A DNA stretch of 12,480 nucleotides from an uncultured delta proteobacterium. Lineage in GTDB: Bacteria; Desulfobacterota; Syntrophorhabdia; Syntrophorhabdales; Syntrophorhabdaceae. A program made the translations under genes and the position numbers. Location: the NCBI GenBank assembly GCA_903872255.1, contig CAIQJW010000255.1:1-12480 (forward strand), written 5' to 3'. A model generated the notes under the pieces. That model ran no database searches, was not told where the DNA came from, and saw nothing but the letters and a program-made list of their open reading frames with translations. Each line of letters begins with the position of its first letter. Within the stretch, counting starts at the first letter, position 1. This document shows, piece after piece, positions 1 to 7,823 of the stretch.

Positions 1-807
1 CCCAAGATAACTGAGCGCAAGTGCAAAAAATACAAAGTACCATCCCCGTATTATAGGGGTCCTTCTCATATGGCCCATGTCTGCATATAAGGCCTCACCG
101 CCGGTTGCACACAGGATCACTTCAGATAGGACAAAAAAGCCTGCTATCCCGTTATGAGAAAGAAATGTAATTGCGTACCATGGATTGATAGCCTTCAAGA
201 CGGACGGAAACGAAATGATTGACAGCGCACCCGAAATGGCAATGGAAAAAAACCAGATAAGCATAAGAGGCCCGAATGCCCCGGCAACCTTCTCCGTCCC
301 TTTTCTCTGAAATGCAAACAATACTATCGCAATAACGGCGGCTATCAGGATGAGCAATGTCTGCCGCGTACCCTCTAAACCGGGTATGAGCAATATACCT
401 TCGACGGCGCTCAAAATACTGATGGCAGGTGTTATAACGCCGTCACCCACGAGAAGGGATATACCGATAAAGGTAAGTATCGTAACTAATGCGGCCCCTC
501 TGCCCCTTTTCAACAGACGAATGAGCTGTGCTCTGAGAACGATAGTTCCCCCTTCGCCTTTTTCGCCGAGGCTCATGGCAAGCCAGGCATATTCTACGGA
601 CACAAGTATAACAAGGGTCCATATAACGAGGGATAGGACGCCCATAACATTGGTGCTGGTAGGTTTGAGAAGAATAAAAATGACTGTGAGCGTGTAGATC
701 GGGCTGGTGCCGATGTCGCCAAAAACAAGTCCGAGCGATTTAATTACATCTTTGCTTTCTTCGAGAAGATCGCGCTTTTGGTGCCGTGATGGAATGTCGT
801 TGTCCAT
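1..807 (-). CDS. kup: Kup-family potassium uptake transporter, N-terminal part (runs off left edge)
   Basis: This is a multi-pass inner-membrane K+ importer, thought to be a K+/H+ symporter, of the KUP/HAK/KT family. The window holds 269 codons, read through from an ATG at 805-807 to base 1 with no stop. Family motifs seen are GDIGTSPIYTL at residues 30-40, GEGGT near 84-88, GDGVITPAISILSAVEG at 121-137, a stretch ending GPLMLIWFF near 179-187, and GGEALYADMGH at 236-246. These match the E. coli Kup order. Hydrophobic helices alternate through the fragment, as expected for the first half of the roughly 12-helix core. A Shine-Dalgarno stretch GAGGAG (811-816) lies 3 nt before the start and falls inside the 17-nt gap after the copA stop, so the gene is very likely cotranscribed with copA. 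The C-terminal half and the cytosolic tail lie outside the window. Confidence 0.96.
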   Translation of the reverse strand, partial: MDNDIPSRHQKRDLLEESKDVIKSLGLVFGDIGTSPIYTLTVIFILLKPTSTNVMGVLSLVIWTLVILVSVEYAWLAMSLGEKGEGGTIVLRAQLIRLLKRGRGAALVTILTFIGISLLVGDGVITPAISILSAVEGILLIPGLEGTRQTLLILIAAVIAIVLFAFQRKGTEKVAGAFGPLMLIWFFSIAISGALSIISFPSVLKAINPWYAITFLSHNGIAGFFVLSEVILCATGGEALYADMGHMRRTPIIRGWYFVFFALALSYLG

Positions 808-824
808 TCGCTCCTCACTATCTT

Positions 825-3011
825 CTAATCCTTGAACAGCTTGAGCCTCAGCGAGTTGCCGACCACTGAAATCGAGCTTACGACCATTGCTGCCGCACCG
901 AATATAGGCTCGAGCCTGATCCCGAAGAAAGGGTACAGTACACCGAATGCTACGGGTATGCCGAGGACATTGTAAATGAAAGCCCAGAAAAGGTTCTGCC
1001 TTATGATCCTGATCGTCTTCTTCGATAATTTAATGAGGCTTATCAGGCGCGACAATTGACCTTTCATAAGGACCACGTCGGCCGATTCTATGGCTATATC
1101 GGTTCCTTTGCCCATTGCAACGCCAATATCTGCCGCAGCAAGTGACGGTGCGTCGTTTATACCGTCGCCGACCATGATGGTTATCCCCTTTTTCTTAAAA
1201 TCTTCGACAATAGATGCCTTCTTGCCGGGCAGGACCCGATAAAAATATGTGTCAATTCCAACCCGCCTGCTTATTGTCCGCGCCCCGTTCAGGCTGTCAC
1301 CGGTTATCATGACCGGCTCTATGCCCATGGTTTTAAGGTCGCTCACGACCCCCATCGATTCTTCCCGCACGGTATCACTGAAAGTAAGAAGCGCTACGAG
1401 GCCGGTATCATTCCAGAGAATGACAGGCGAAGCCGCTGAGTTCTCTTTCTCCTCGTACAAGCGCGATATGTTATCGCTAAGGCCCGGGCCTTCTTCTTCA
1501 TAAAAGGTCCTGTTTCCCATACGGTACGATATTCCGTTTATCTCACCTTTTATTCCCCTTCCGGCTACCGCAGCAAAATTATCGACAGCAATTGACGGGA
1601 TATTCAATTCCTGCGCTTTCCTTCTCAACGCTTCGGAAAAAGGATGTTCAGACTGCCGCTCGAGGTTAAACGCGGTCCGGAGTACGTCTTCCTCGTTATG
1701 GTGACCAAGGGGGATGAGATCTGCCAGGACTATGGTGCCTTCGGTAAGGGTCCCGGTCTTATCGAAGAGAACGCTGCGTGTCTTGTTGGTAAGCTCGAGA
1801 GCTTCAGCGCTCTTGATCAGGATGCCCCGTCTCGCGCCGGTGCCGGTTGCAACCATTATTGCCGTCGGGGTTGCAAGGCCGAGAGCACACGGACACGCAA
1901 TAATAAGGACGCTTACGAACGAAAGGATGGCATTGGTTATCCTCGGTTCCGGCCCAAGAAAGAACCATACCAGAAAGGCGCAAACGGCTATCGCGATGAC
2001 AACCGGCACGAACACGCCCGCCACCCTGTCGGCTAAGCGCTGGACCGGAGCTTTCGTGAACTGTGCTTCTTCGACAAGCCGTATTACTTTGGCGAGGACC
2101 GTATCGGATCCGATCCGGGTTGTACGGACGGTAACAGAACCTTTGCCGTTTATCGTTCCGCCTACCACCTCGTCATCGGCCCCCTTGTGGACCGGCATGC
2201 TCTCTCCCGTGATCATCGATTCATCAACATACGTACTTCCCTGCATAACGGCGCCGTCTATGGGCACCTTCTCGCCGGGCCGGATAAGAACCACATCGCC
2301 CACCTCGAGGGAATCCGTTGGCACCCGCTTTTCAACCCCGTCTTTCAGGACAATGCATTCTTTTGGCGCCAGTTCGTAAAGCAGCTTGATGGCCGTGTAT
2401 GTCCTAGTTTTGGCTTTTGATTCGAAATACCTGCCGAGGAGAATAAGCGAGATAATGGTGGCGCTAGAATCGAAGTATGTCATTGTCGATACGCCGGCTG
2501 CGCTGATGACATGGGGAAAGAACGTCACGAAGGCGCTATAAAAGAAAGCTGCAGATGTCCCCACGGAGATCAGTGTGTTCATATCGGCAGTGAAATGTTT
2601 GAGGTTGGTGATCGCGGGCCCGTGAAACCTCAGGCCGAAATAGAACTGGACGGGGAGCGTGAGAATGAGGAGGATGAAGTTATTATAGGGCAGGACCATC
2701 CACATCGAAAAGACCATGATAATGACTGAAAGGGATATTGACCAAATGAAATCTTTCCTAAGCCCTGCCTCCTCCTTTTGCGCCCTGATCGTAACATCTG
2801 CCTCGATATCGACGTCGTATCCGATATCGCGTATACGGTCAATCACCTCTTTCAGCTCGAGCTCGCTTCCTGGCTGAATAACCGCCTTTTTCAGGGGAAA
2901 ATTGACACGCGCCTCGGCAATGTCCGGCATTTTGTTAAGTTCCCTCTCGATCCGGGCAGCGCATGCAGCACAGTTCATACCGGTTATCGGGAGTTCTATT
3001 TTTTCAGGCAT
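825..3011 (-). CDS. copA: Copper-exporting P1B-type ATPase CopA
   Basis: This inner-membrane heavy-metal pump couples ATP hydrolysis to Cu(+) efflux. The 728 residues include one N-terminal HMA domain with the metal-binding CAAC at 14-17. Membrane helices follow from about residue 88, and the actuator loop carries TGES at 268-271. The transport-site CPC is at 373-375, the phosphorylation motif DKTGT at 417-421 (Asp417), the P1B-specific HP pair at 456-457, and the hinge motif GDGINDAP at 615-622. Tyr-Asn at 680-681 and a Met-x-x-Ser-Ser at 709-713 in the last two helices are the signature of Cu(+) pumps rather than Zn/Cd or Co pumps. Length is normal for a single-HMA CopA. The ATG start has an AAGGGAAG ribosome site at 3015-3022. 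The gene is transcribed away from dedA and leads into kup. Whether it detoxifies copper or feeds cuproenzyme assembly cannot be told from sequence. Confidence 0.96.
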   Translation of the reverse strand: MPEKIELPITGMNCAACAARIERELNKMPDIAEARVNFPLKKAVIQPGSELELKEVIDRIRDIGYDVDIEADVTIRAQKEEAGLRKDFIWSISLSVIIMVFSMWMVLPYNNFILLILTLPVQFYFGLRFHGPAITNLKHFTADMNTLISVGTSAAFFYSAFVTFFPHVISAAGVSTMTYFDSSATIISLILLGRYFESKAKTRTYTAIKLLYELAPKECIVLKDGVEKRVPTDSLEVGDVVLIRPGEKVPIDGAVMQGSTYVDESMITGESMPVHKGADDEVVGGTINGKGSVTVRTTRIGSDTVLAKVIRLVEEAQFTKAPVQRLADRVAGVFVPVVIAIAVCAFLVWFFLGPEPRITNAILSFVSVLIIACPCALGLATPTAIMVATGTGARRGILIKSAEALELTNKTRSVLFDKTGTLTEGTIVLADLIPLGHHNEEDVLRTAFNLERQSEHPFSEALRRKAQELNIPSIAVDNFAAVAGRGIKGEINGISYRMGNRTFYEEEGPGLSDNISRLYEEKENSAASPVILWNDTGLVALLTFSDTVREESMGVVSDLKTMGIEPVMITGDSLNGARTISRRVGIDTYFYRVLPGKKASIVEDFKKKGITIMVGDGINDAPSLAAADIGVAMGKGTDIAIESADVVLMKGQLSRLISLIKLSKKTIRIIRQNLFWAFIYNVLGIPVAFGVLYPFFGIRLEPIFGAAAMVVSSISVVGNSLRLKLFKD

Positions 3012-3040
3012 TTTCTTCCCTTGCGATACTTCAATTCAAT

Positions 3041-3069
3041 AGTATAAGGCAGAGCGTGGATTACCACAA
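3041..3069 (-). promoter_or_regulatory. Candidate sigma70 promoter of copA-kup, with a small dyad
   Basis: On the minus strand a TATACT -10 box (3041-3046, 5 of 6 consensus bases) lies 17 nt from a weak -35, TTGTGG (3064-3069). Transcription would start near 3034, about 23 nt before the copA ATG. A short palindrome, GTGG-ATTA-CCAC at 3056-3067, overlaps the -35 and spacer and could be an operator. I do not see the long-spacer GC-rich dyad typical of CueR-controlled promoters, so the regulator is unknown. Confidence 0.45.
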
Positions 3070-3103
3070 GGTCACACACTATCCTTTCGCGGAATGCATT
3101 TCA

Positions 3104-3133
3104 TTGACTTGTTAAATTGCAAAAGTGTACTAT
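3104..3133 (+). promoter_or_regulatory. Candidate sigma70 promoter of dedA
   Basis: TTGACT (3104-3109, 5 of 6 bases) and TACTAT (3128-3133, 4 of 6) are separated by 18 nt, about 50 nt upstream of the dedA start. The overlapping TATACA at 3131-3136 is an alternative -10. It lies in the divergent gap shared with copA, and the two predicted promoters do not overlap. Confidence 0.45.
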
Positions 3134-3182
3134 ACAGGGACTTTTTTGACCCAAATTGACGTGAAGGAGGGAGATCGAGCCG

Positions 3183-3830
3183 GTGGAGTTTATCAAAATG
3201 ATCTTTGATTTTATCATTCATATTGACGTGCATTTGAGCGAGCTGATCCGAAGCTACGGGATGTGGACCTATCTTATCCTGTTTCTCATCATTTTTTGTG
3301 AGACCGGCCTTGTCGTGGCGCCGCTCCTTCCCGGTGATTCGCTTCTCTTCGCCGCAGGGACTTTTGCCGCCCGCGGTGATTTCAACGTATTCTGGCTTTT
3401 TGTGCTGCTCTCTATTGCAGCCATACTGGGCGACACGGTCAATTACTGGGTAGGGAAGGTCATAGGGCCAAAGGTTTTTCACAATGAGAATGTGCGGTTC
3501 CTCAACAGGAAATATCTCGACAGGACGCATGAATTTTACGAAAAATACGGCGGCAAGACGATAATTATCGCCCGTTTTGTCCCGATCATCAGGACATTCG
3601 CCCCTTTCGTTGCCGGGATCGGAAGCATGACGTACGGAAAATTTATCAGCTACAACGTCATCGGCGGCGTCGTGTGGATAGGGTCTTTTGCTTATGCCGG
3701 CTATTTCTTCGGAAATATCCCGATGGTAAAGCGGAATTTTACACTCGTTATTTTTGCGATCATAATCCTGTCGGTCATGCCGGGGGTAGTCGAATTCATC
3801 AAACACAAAATGAAGAATAGCAAGGCGTAA
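3183..3830 (+). CDS. DedA-family inner-membrane protein
   Basis: The 215 residues belong to the DedA/SNARE-associated (VTT) family, which is linked to undecaprenyl-phosphate or phospholipid recycling and to proton-dependent membrane homeostasis. Visible family features are the half-helix motif ETG...PLLPGDSLLF (residues 40-56), GD..NYWVG (83-91), and RFVPIIRTFAPFVAG (131-145). Glu40, Asp52, Arg131 and Arg137 match the charged residues known to matter in E. coli DedA proteins YqjA and DedA. Hydrophobic segments lie at about 28-60, 68-90, 150-178 and 186-203. The start chosen is GTG at 3183, because a GGAGGGAG stretch (3166-3173) sits 9 nt upstream; the first ATG is five codons later and poorly spaced. 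The stop falls at the beginning of a 7-bp tandem repeat. The gene stands alone on the plus strand, divergent from copA and convergent with the kinase. The exact substrate is not knowable from sequence. Confidence 0.93.
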   Translation: MEFIKMIFDFIIHIDVHLSELIRSYGMWTYLILFLIIFCETGLVVAPLLPGDSLLFAAGTFAARGDFNVFWLFVLLSIAAILGDTVNYWVGKVIGPKVFHNENVRFLNRKYLDRTHEFYEKYGGKTIIIARFVPIIRTFAPFVAGIGSMTYGKFISYNVIGGVVWIGSFAYAGYFFGNIPMVKRNFTLVIFAIIILSVMPGVVEFIKHKMKNSKA

Positions 3831-3863
3831 GGCGTAAGGCGTAAGGCGTAAGGCGTAAGGCAT
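3822..3863. repeat. 7-bp tandem repeat (AAGGCGT)n at the dedA 3' end
   Basis: Five perfect copies of AAGGCGT are followed by one AAGGCAT, running head to tail. The dedA stop TAA (3828-3830) spans the junction of the first two copies, so the final Lys-Ala codons lie in the repeat. Because the unit contains GTAA across the junction and 7 is not a multiple of 3, each plus-strand frame meets a stop within 21 nt. It is probably a slippage-prone simple repeat without coding role. Confidence 0.9.
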
Positions 3864-3874
3864 CCATCACCCTG

Positions 3875-3990
3875 TCGTCATTCCCGCGAAAGCGGGAATC
3901 CAAGGTTTTGTATTTATTTCTCTCACACGATTTGTGCCATGAAAACATAAAAAAGAAAACCTTGGATTCCCGCTTTCGCCGGGATGACGA
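3875..3990. repeat. Inverted-repeat element with 35-bp arms (REP/MITE-like), possible bidirectional terminator
   Basis: The arms at 3875-3909 and 3956-3990 are reverse complements at 33 of 35 positions, around a 46-nt AT-rich centre. Each arm contains a nested hairpin: the left arm has a perfect ATTCCCGC-GAAA-GCGGGAAT (3880-3899), and the right arm a slightly degraded copy (3966-3985). The core ATTCCCGC...GCGGGAAT is of a type widespread as dispersed palindromic repeats in proteobacteria, including the Neisseria dRS3-like group. There is no ORF and no clear target-site duplication. It sits between the convergent dedA and kinase genes, and each transcript reads a GAAA-loop hairpin followed within about 10 nt by a T-rich stretch, so it may end both transcripts. 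Confidence 0.85.
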
Positions 3991-4013
3991 GCTGGGGGCC
4001 GATTGCCTCGCAC

Positions 4014-7000
4014 CTATTGCCTATCCAGCACTTCCCTTATCTTCTTGAGCAGTGTGGCGGGTGTTAACGGTTTGTCCAGAAAATCGTACTGTTCGTTTTC
4101 GACGCCCCTCTCGATAACGATGTCATCTGTATAGCCGCTCGTAAAAATGACCTTTACGGAAGGGTCTATTTTCCTGATCGCCTCATACGCTTCTTTTCCA
4201 TTCATTTTCGGCATGACGACATCGAGGATGATAAGGGCGATATCGCCTCTGCGCTGGCGGAACATTTCAACTGCCGCCGAACCATCCATGGCGGCAAGAA
4301 CGCTATATCCATGATCGCGGAGAACTCTCATCGAGAGTTGGCATAATTCTTTATTATCCTCCGCTATCAGTATCGTTTCGATGCCGCCGACGATCTGCGT
4401 AACATCAATGTCATCTTGCGGTTCCAGCCAGACGAGCGGCAGATAAACCGAAAAAACACTCCCTTCACCCGGCTGGCTCCGGACATCTATATATCCATTG
4501 TGCTGTTTGATGATGCCGTAGACAGTTGAGAGCCCGAGCCCGGTGCCCCGGCCTAATTCCTTCGTGGTATAAAATGGCTCGAAGATCTTCTCGATGGTCT
4601 TCTTGTCCATACCGATCCCGGTATCGGAGATCTCTATAAGTGCATGATCTGAAAGGTCGACATTTTTATTTGTCGTCATAAAATAGCTGTTTGCCGCGGC
4701 CCGGGCGATCCTTATGGTCAGTTTTCCGCCGCGCGGCATTGCATCGCGGGCATTTGTAACGAGGTTCATTATGACCTGGTCAAGTTGACCGACGTCCGCC
4801 ATAACAATAAGGCGTTCGTCATTCTTGTTGATCAGGAACTCAACATCCTCGGGAATAAGCCGCTCAAGCAGGCGGTGCAGTTTTTCCACGGTATCGTTTA
4901 AAACTATGGGCTTCAGGTCAATTACCTGTTTCCTGCTAAAGGCCAGCAGGCTCTGTGTAAGGTTTGCAGCCTTTTCCGAGGATGTCAGGATGTGTGAGGC
5001 ATACGAGTAGAGAGGATCGTGCTTGTCCATTTTCATCTGAAGGAGGCTGGCATATCCCATTATCGCGCTCAGAAGGTTGTTGAAATCATGCGCAACCCCG
5101 CCGGCGAGGGTTCCTACTGCCTCCATTTTCTGAGATTGGAGCAGCTGTGATTCGAGGTGCTTGCGCTCGGTAATATCCGTGTGGGTACCGATGGCCCGAA
5201 GAGGCTTTCCATCCTCGGTCCGGCTGAGGATCTTACCCCTGTCGAGGATCCATTTATACGTACCATCTTTGGATCTCAGGCGATACTGACTGATATAGAC
5301 GGGTGATCTGCCTTCAAGGTGACTGTTCAGTTTTGCGTAAACATCGGCCTTATCGTCGGGATGGATCCGGCTGTTCCATTCCTCGAGCGAATCCGTGATC
5401 TCATCCTCGGCATAACCGATCATCGCTTTCCATTGTTTCGAAAAATAGACTCTATTACCGGAAACATCCCAATCCCATAGCCCATCGCCGGATCCTTCAA
5501 GGGCAAATTGCCAGCGCTCTTCGCTTTCACACAGGGCTTCTTCTGCTTTTCTACGTTCTGTTATGTCCCGGACAAAGGCGCAGAGATACTCAAATTCACC
5601 ATAGGAAAGATAGCTAATGTTTATCTCGACAGGGAAAACCGAGCCGTCTTTTCTGCGATGTGTTGACCCGAATTGATCCGAACCTTTTTTGACCACATCC
5701 GCCCATATCCCAGGCCATGCCTCAGCAGGATGATCCTGGTCAATATCGTGGCCCTTCATCGATAAAAGCTCTTCCCGGCTGTATCCCGTCGATACGCAAG
5801 CACTGTCGTTGACATATGCGATCCTTCCTTCGGCATCGATCCAGTAAATGTTATCGACAGCGCTGTCTACGGAGAACTGGGTGAAGCTGAGGGAATTCTC
5901 CGCCCTTTTTAAACGCGTCATATCCGTGACCGTACATATATAGGCCCCGCTGTCCGCTTCGGATACCTGGAGAAGTATGTCGAGGATTCGCCCGTCTTTA
6001 GCTATCCATTTTGTTTCGGCCTGTCCCTCGCGGTAAAGCTGTCTGCCAACTTTTTCGAATTCCGCCGGAGTTGCATAAAGATAGCTTGCATCGTGTCCGG
6101 TCATTTCTTCAAGCGAGTAGCCGGACATTGCACAAACCGGTTCGTTGACCCATTCTACGACCCGGTCGCGGACCCTTCCGATGCCGATGGGGGAGGCCGA
6201 GAGAATTGTGAGAAGCTCCTGTTCCGACTCGGCTATTTTGCGCTCAGCTTCTTTCCGGGCAGTGATGTCCTGGACAACGCACAGCAGATAATCGGGGCTG
6301 CCGTCGTCTTCTTTCCTGACGCAGTGCGTTGCGATTATCACGTCAATGACCGCCCCGTCCTGTCGGCGATACTGTTTTTCACGGGTGGCTATCGAAGCGG
6401 CGCCGTTTTCAAGGAAAGCCTGGTATTTTTCCATTTCCCGAGAAAGCTCTTGGGGTTCAGCGATATCCTGCCATTTCATAGCAAGAAGTTCATCCCGCGA
6501 ATAACCTACCATATCGCAAAACTTATCGTTGACCTCAAGCCATTGCCCGGATGGATCCAGTATTGTTACTCCGATCAGGGGTACTTCGAAGTATTTTCTG
6601 AATCGTTCTTCACTTTTTCTCAAGGCTTCGATCGCTGTCTTCCGTTCGGTTATATCGACCGACACCCCGAGCAGGGACGGTGTCTGCGTTCCCGAAAATG
6701 TGAACGGGATCTTGATGGTCTGCAGGTAATGGACGTCTCCCCGGGAATCTGTGATGGCTTCTTCGGGTATATATTTTCGGGTGCCGTTCTCTATTACCTC
6801 AAGATCATCATGCAGTGCGCTCTTCTGGTGATCGGATGAAAATGAGCGCGGGTCGATTTGACCGATAAGCTCGTCTACCCCAACGCCGTACGTATCCGCA
6901 ACGGCTTTATTCGCCAGTATAAATTTTCCATCGATATCTTTTGCAAATATAAAGTGCGGAACCAGGTCAATGATCTGACGCAGCCGCTGTTCACCCTTCT

Positions 7001-7823
7001 TTAGTGCCTCCTCGGATCTCTTTCTTTCCGTGATGTTACGGATGAAACCGCCGATACCTCTTCCTCCGTCCCCGATAGGGACGGGGAATTTCAAGGTTTC
7101 GTATATGCCCTCGCCCACTGTCTCTTCATTGACAACGACTTCCCCCGCCTTAAGGGCTTTGATATCCGTTTCCTGGCAGTTGGCGGCGGCTTCGGCGGGC
7201 ATCAGATCGAAGTCGTTCCTGCCAATGACCTCTGACTCTTCTTTGCCGAAAAATTGAAGATATGCCTTATTCGCAAGGACATACTGCATTTTCTCGTCCT
7301 TAAGGAAAACAAGGTCCGTCGTCGAATCGAAAAAAGTCCTGTACATACTTTCCCGTGTTTCCAGGGATCCGTGGGTTCTTTTCAGCTCTTCTTCGGCTTT
7401 TTCTCCTTGTGTTATGTCGGCTATATCGGCCAGGAGCTTTTCGGACCCGGAGATGCTTGAAATAGTGTCCTCTTTCTCGTCTGCCGTGATGAGCAGCGCC
7501 CGGGCTTCATGAAAAAGATTCCAGAGAAATCTCGTCTGACGGGATATCAGGTCCCATTTCATGACCGTCTCTTCGAGTACCGAGACAATACCTTGAATGA
7601 TCGGCGATCCGTTGAAAGCGGGACGCTCCTCCCGCCACATACTGATTGAGTTCAAAAACGTGGCGGGTTCCATCATTTTTATGCTGTCCGCAAGGCCCCG
7701 GATGAGATCGGCCGCCACGGAAACGGCCAGGTCCATCAGGGAATGGTCGATTGCAAGGCGTTCGAGAATATGCCTCGCGAGGCCTTCAGGGTCTTTACGC
7801 AGAGAAGATATTGGATCTTTCAT
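4014..7823 (-). CDS. Cytosolic hybrid sensor histidine kinase with six PAS-like domains and a receiver
   Basis: The 1269 residues have no membrane helix, so this should be a soluble sensor. Residues 1-125 are helical and unassigned. Six PAS-like units follow at about 157-268, 280-395, 407-524, 537-639, 650-758 and 770-888, most ending in DITERK-like linkers. The kinase core has the phospho-acceptor His912 in GGVAHDFNNLL, an N-box NLVTNARDAM (1020-1029), DTGIGM (1067-1072), FEPFYTTK (1081-1088) and GRGTGLGLS (1091-1099). The receiver (about 1150-1267) has Glu1155/Asp1156, phospho-acceptor Asp1201 in LDVVMPKMNG, Thr1228 and Lys1251. All catalytic residues are present. The signals sensed are unknown; I see no basis for naming haem, flavin or another cofactor. 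The start has only a weak AGGA (7833-7836) 9 nt upstream. No response regulator with a DNA-binding or enzymatic output lies next to it, so the downstream partner is probably encoded elsewhere. Confidence 0.95.
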   Translation of the reverse strand: MKDPISSLRKDPEGLARHILERLAIDHSLMDLAVSVAADLIRGLADSIKMMEPATFLNSISMWREERPAFNGSPIIQGIVSVLEETVMKWDLISRQTRFLWNLFHEARALLITADEKEDTISSISGSEKLLADIADITQGEKAEEELKRTHGSLETRESMYRTFFDSTTDLVFLKDEKMQYVLANKAYLQFFGKEESEVIGRNDFDLMPAEAAANCQETDIKALKAGEVVVNEETVGEGIYETLKFPVPIGDGGRGIGGFIRNITERKRSEEALKKGEQRLRQIIDLVPHFIFAKDIDGKFILANKAVADTYGVGVDELIGQIDPRSFSSDHQKSALHDDLEVIENGTRKYIPEEAITDSRGDVHYLQTIKIPFTFSGTQTPSLLGVSVDITERKTAIEALRKSEERFRKYFEVPLIGVTILDPSGQWLEVNDKFCDMVGYSRDELLAMKWQDIAEPQELSREMEKYQAFLENGAASIATREKQYRRQDGAVIDVIIATHCVRKEDDGSPDYLLCVVQDITARKEAERKIAESEQELLTILSASPIGIGRVRDRVVEWVNEPVCAMSGYSLEEMTGHDASYLYATPAEFEKVGRQLYREGQAETKWIAKDGRILDILLQVSEADSGAYICTVTDMTRLKRAENSLSFTQFSVDSAVDNIYWIDAEGRIAYVNDSACVSTGYSREELLSMKGHDIDQDHPAEAWPGIWADVVKKGSDQFGSTHRRKDGSVFPVEINISYLSYGEFEYLCAFVRDITERRKAEEALCESEERWQFALEGSGDGLWDWDVSGNRVYFSKQWKAMIGYAEDEITDSLEEWNSRIHPDDKADVYAKLNSHLEGRSPVYISQYRLRSKDGTYKWILDRGKILSRTEDGKPLRAIGTHTDITERKHLESQLLQSQKMEAVGTLAGGVAHDFNNLLSAIMGYASLLQMKMDKHDPLYSYASHILTSSEKAANLTQSLLAFSRKQVIDLKPIVLNDTVEKLHRLLERLIPEDVEFLINKNDERLIVMADVGQLDQVIMNLVTNARDAMPRGGKLTIRIARAAANSYFMTTNKNVDLSDHALIEISDTGIGMDKKTIEKIFEPFYTTKELGRGTGLGLSTVYGIIKQHNGYIDVRSQPGEGSVFSVYLPLVWLEPQDDIDVTQIVGGIETILIAEDNKELCQLSMRVLRDHGYSVLAAMDGSAAVEMFRQRRGDIALIILDVVMPKMNGKEAYEAIRKIDPSVKVIFTSGYTDDIVIERGVENEQYDFLDKPLTPATLLKKIREVLDRQ

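Noticed and set aside
1714..2379. A 221-codon open frame on the plus strand within copA
   Set aside because: It is antisense to the conserved CopA core; the Ser/Thr/Arg-rich composition is typical of a shadow frame.
3041..3069. A CueR-type copper-responsive promoter for copA
   Set aside because: The spacer between -35 and -10 is 17 nt rather than about 19, and the GC-rich dyad in the spacer typical of CueR sites is missing.
3072..3863. A 263-codon open frame on the minus strand covering dedA
   Set aside because: It starts in the 7-bp repeat (its N-terminus is a translated repeat), runs antisense to the well-supported dedA gene, and has low-complexity charged composition without a domain.
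3822..3863. A CRISPR-like array
   Set aside because: The units are 7 bp and contiguous, with no spacers, so it is a simple tandem repeat.
6093..6839. A 248-codon open frame on the plus strand within the kinase gene
   Set aside because: It is antisense to conserved PAS domains and shows no start signal or domain of its own.
5100..7400. Recurrent DNA similarity near the ends of the PAS domains
   Set aside because: It is explained by the repeated DITERK-type linker between PAS units in the protein, not by a DNA repeat.
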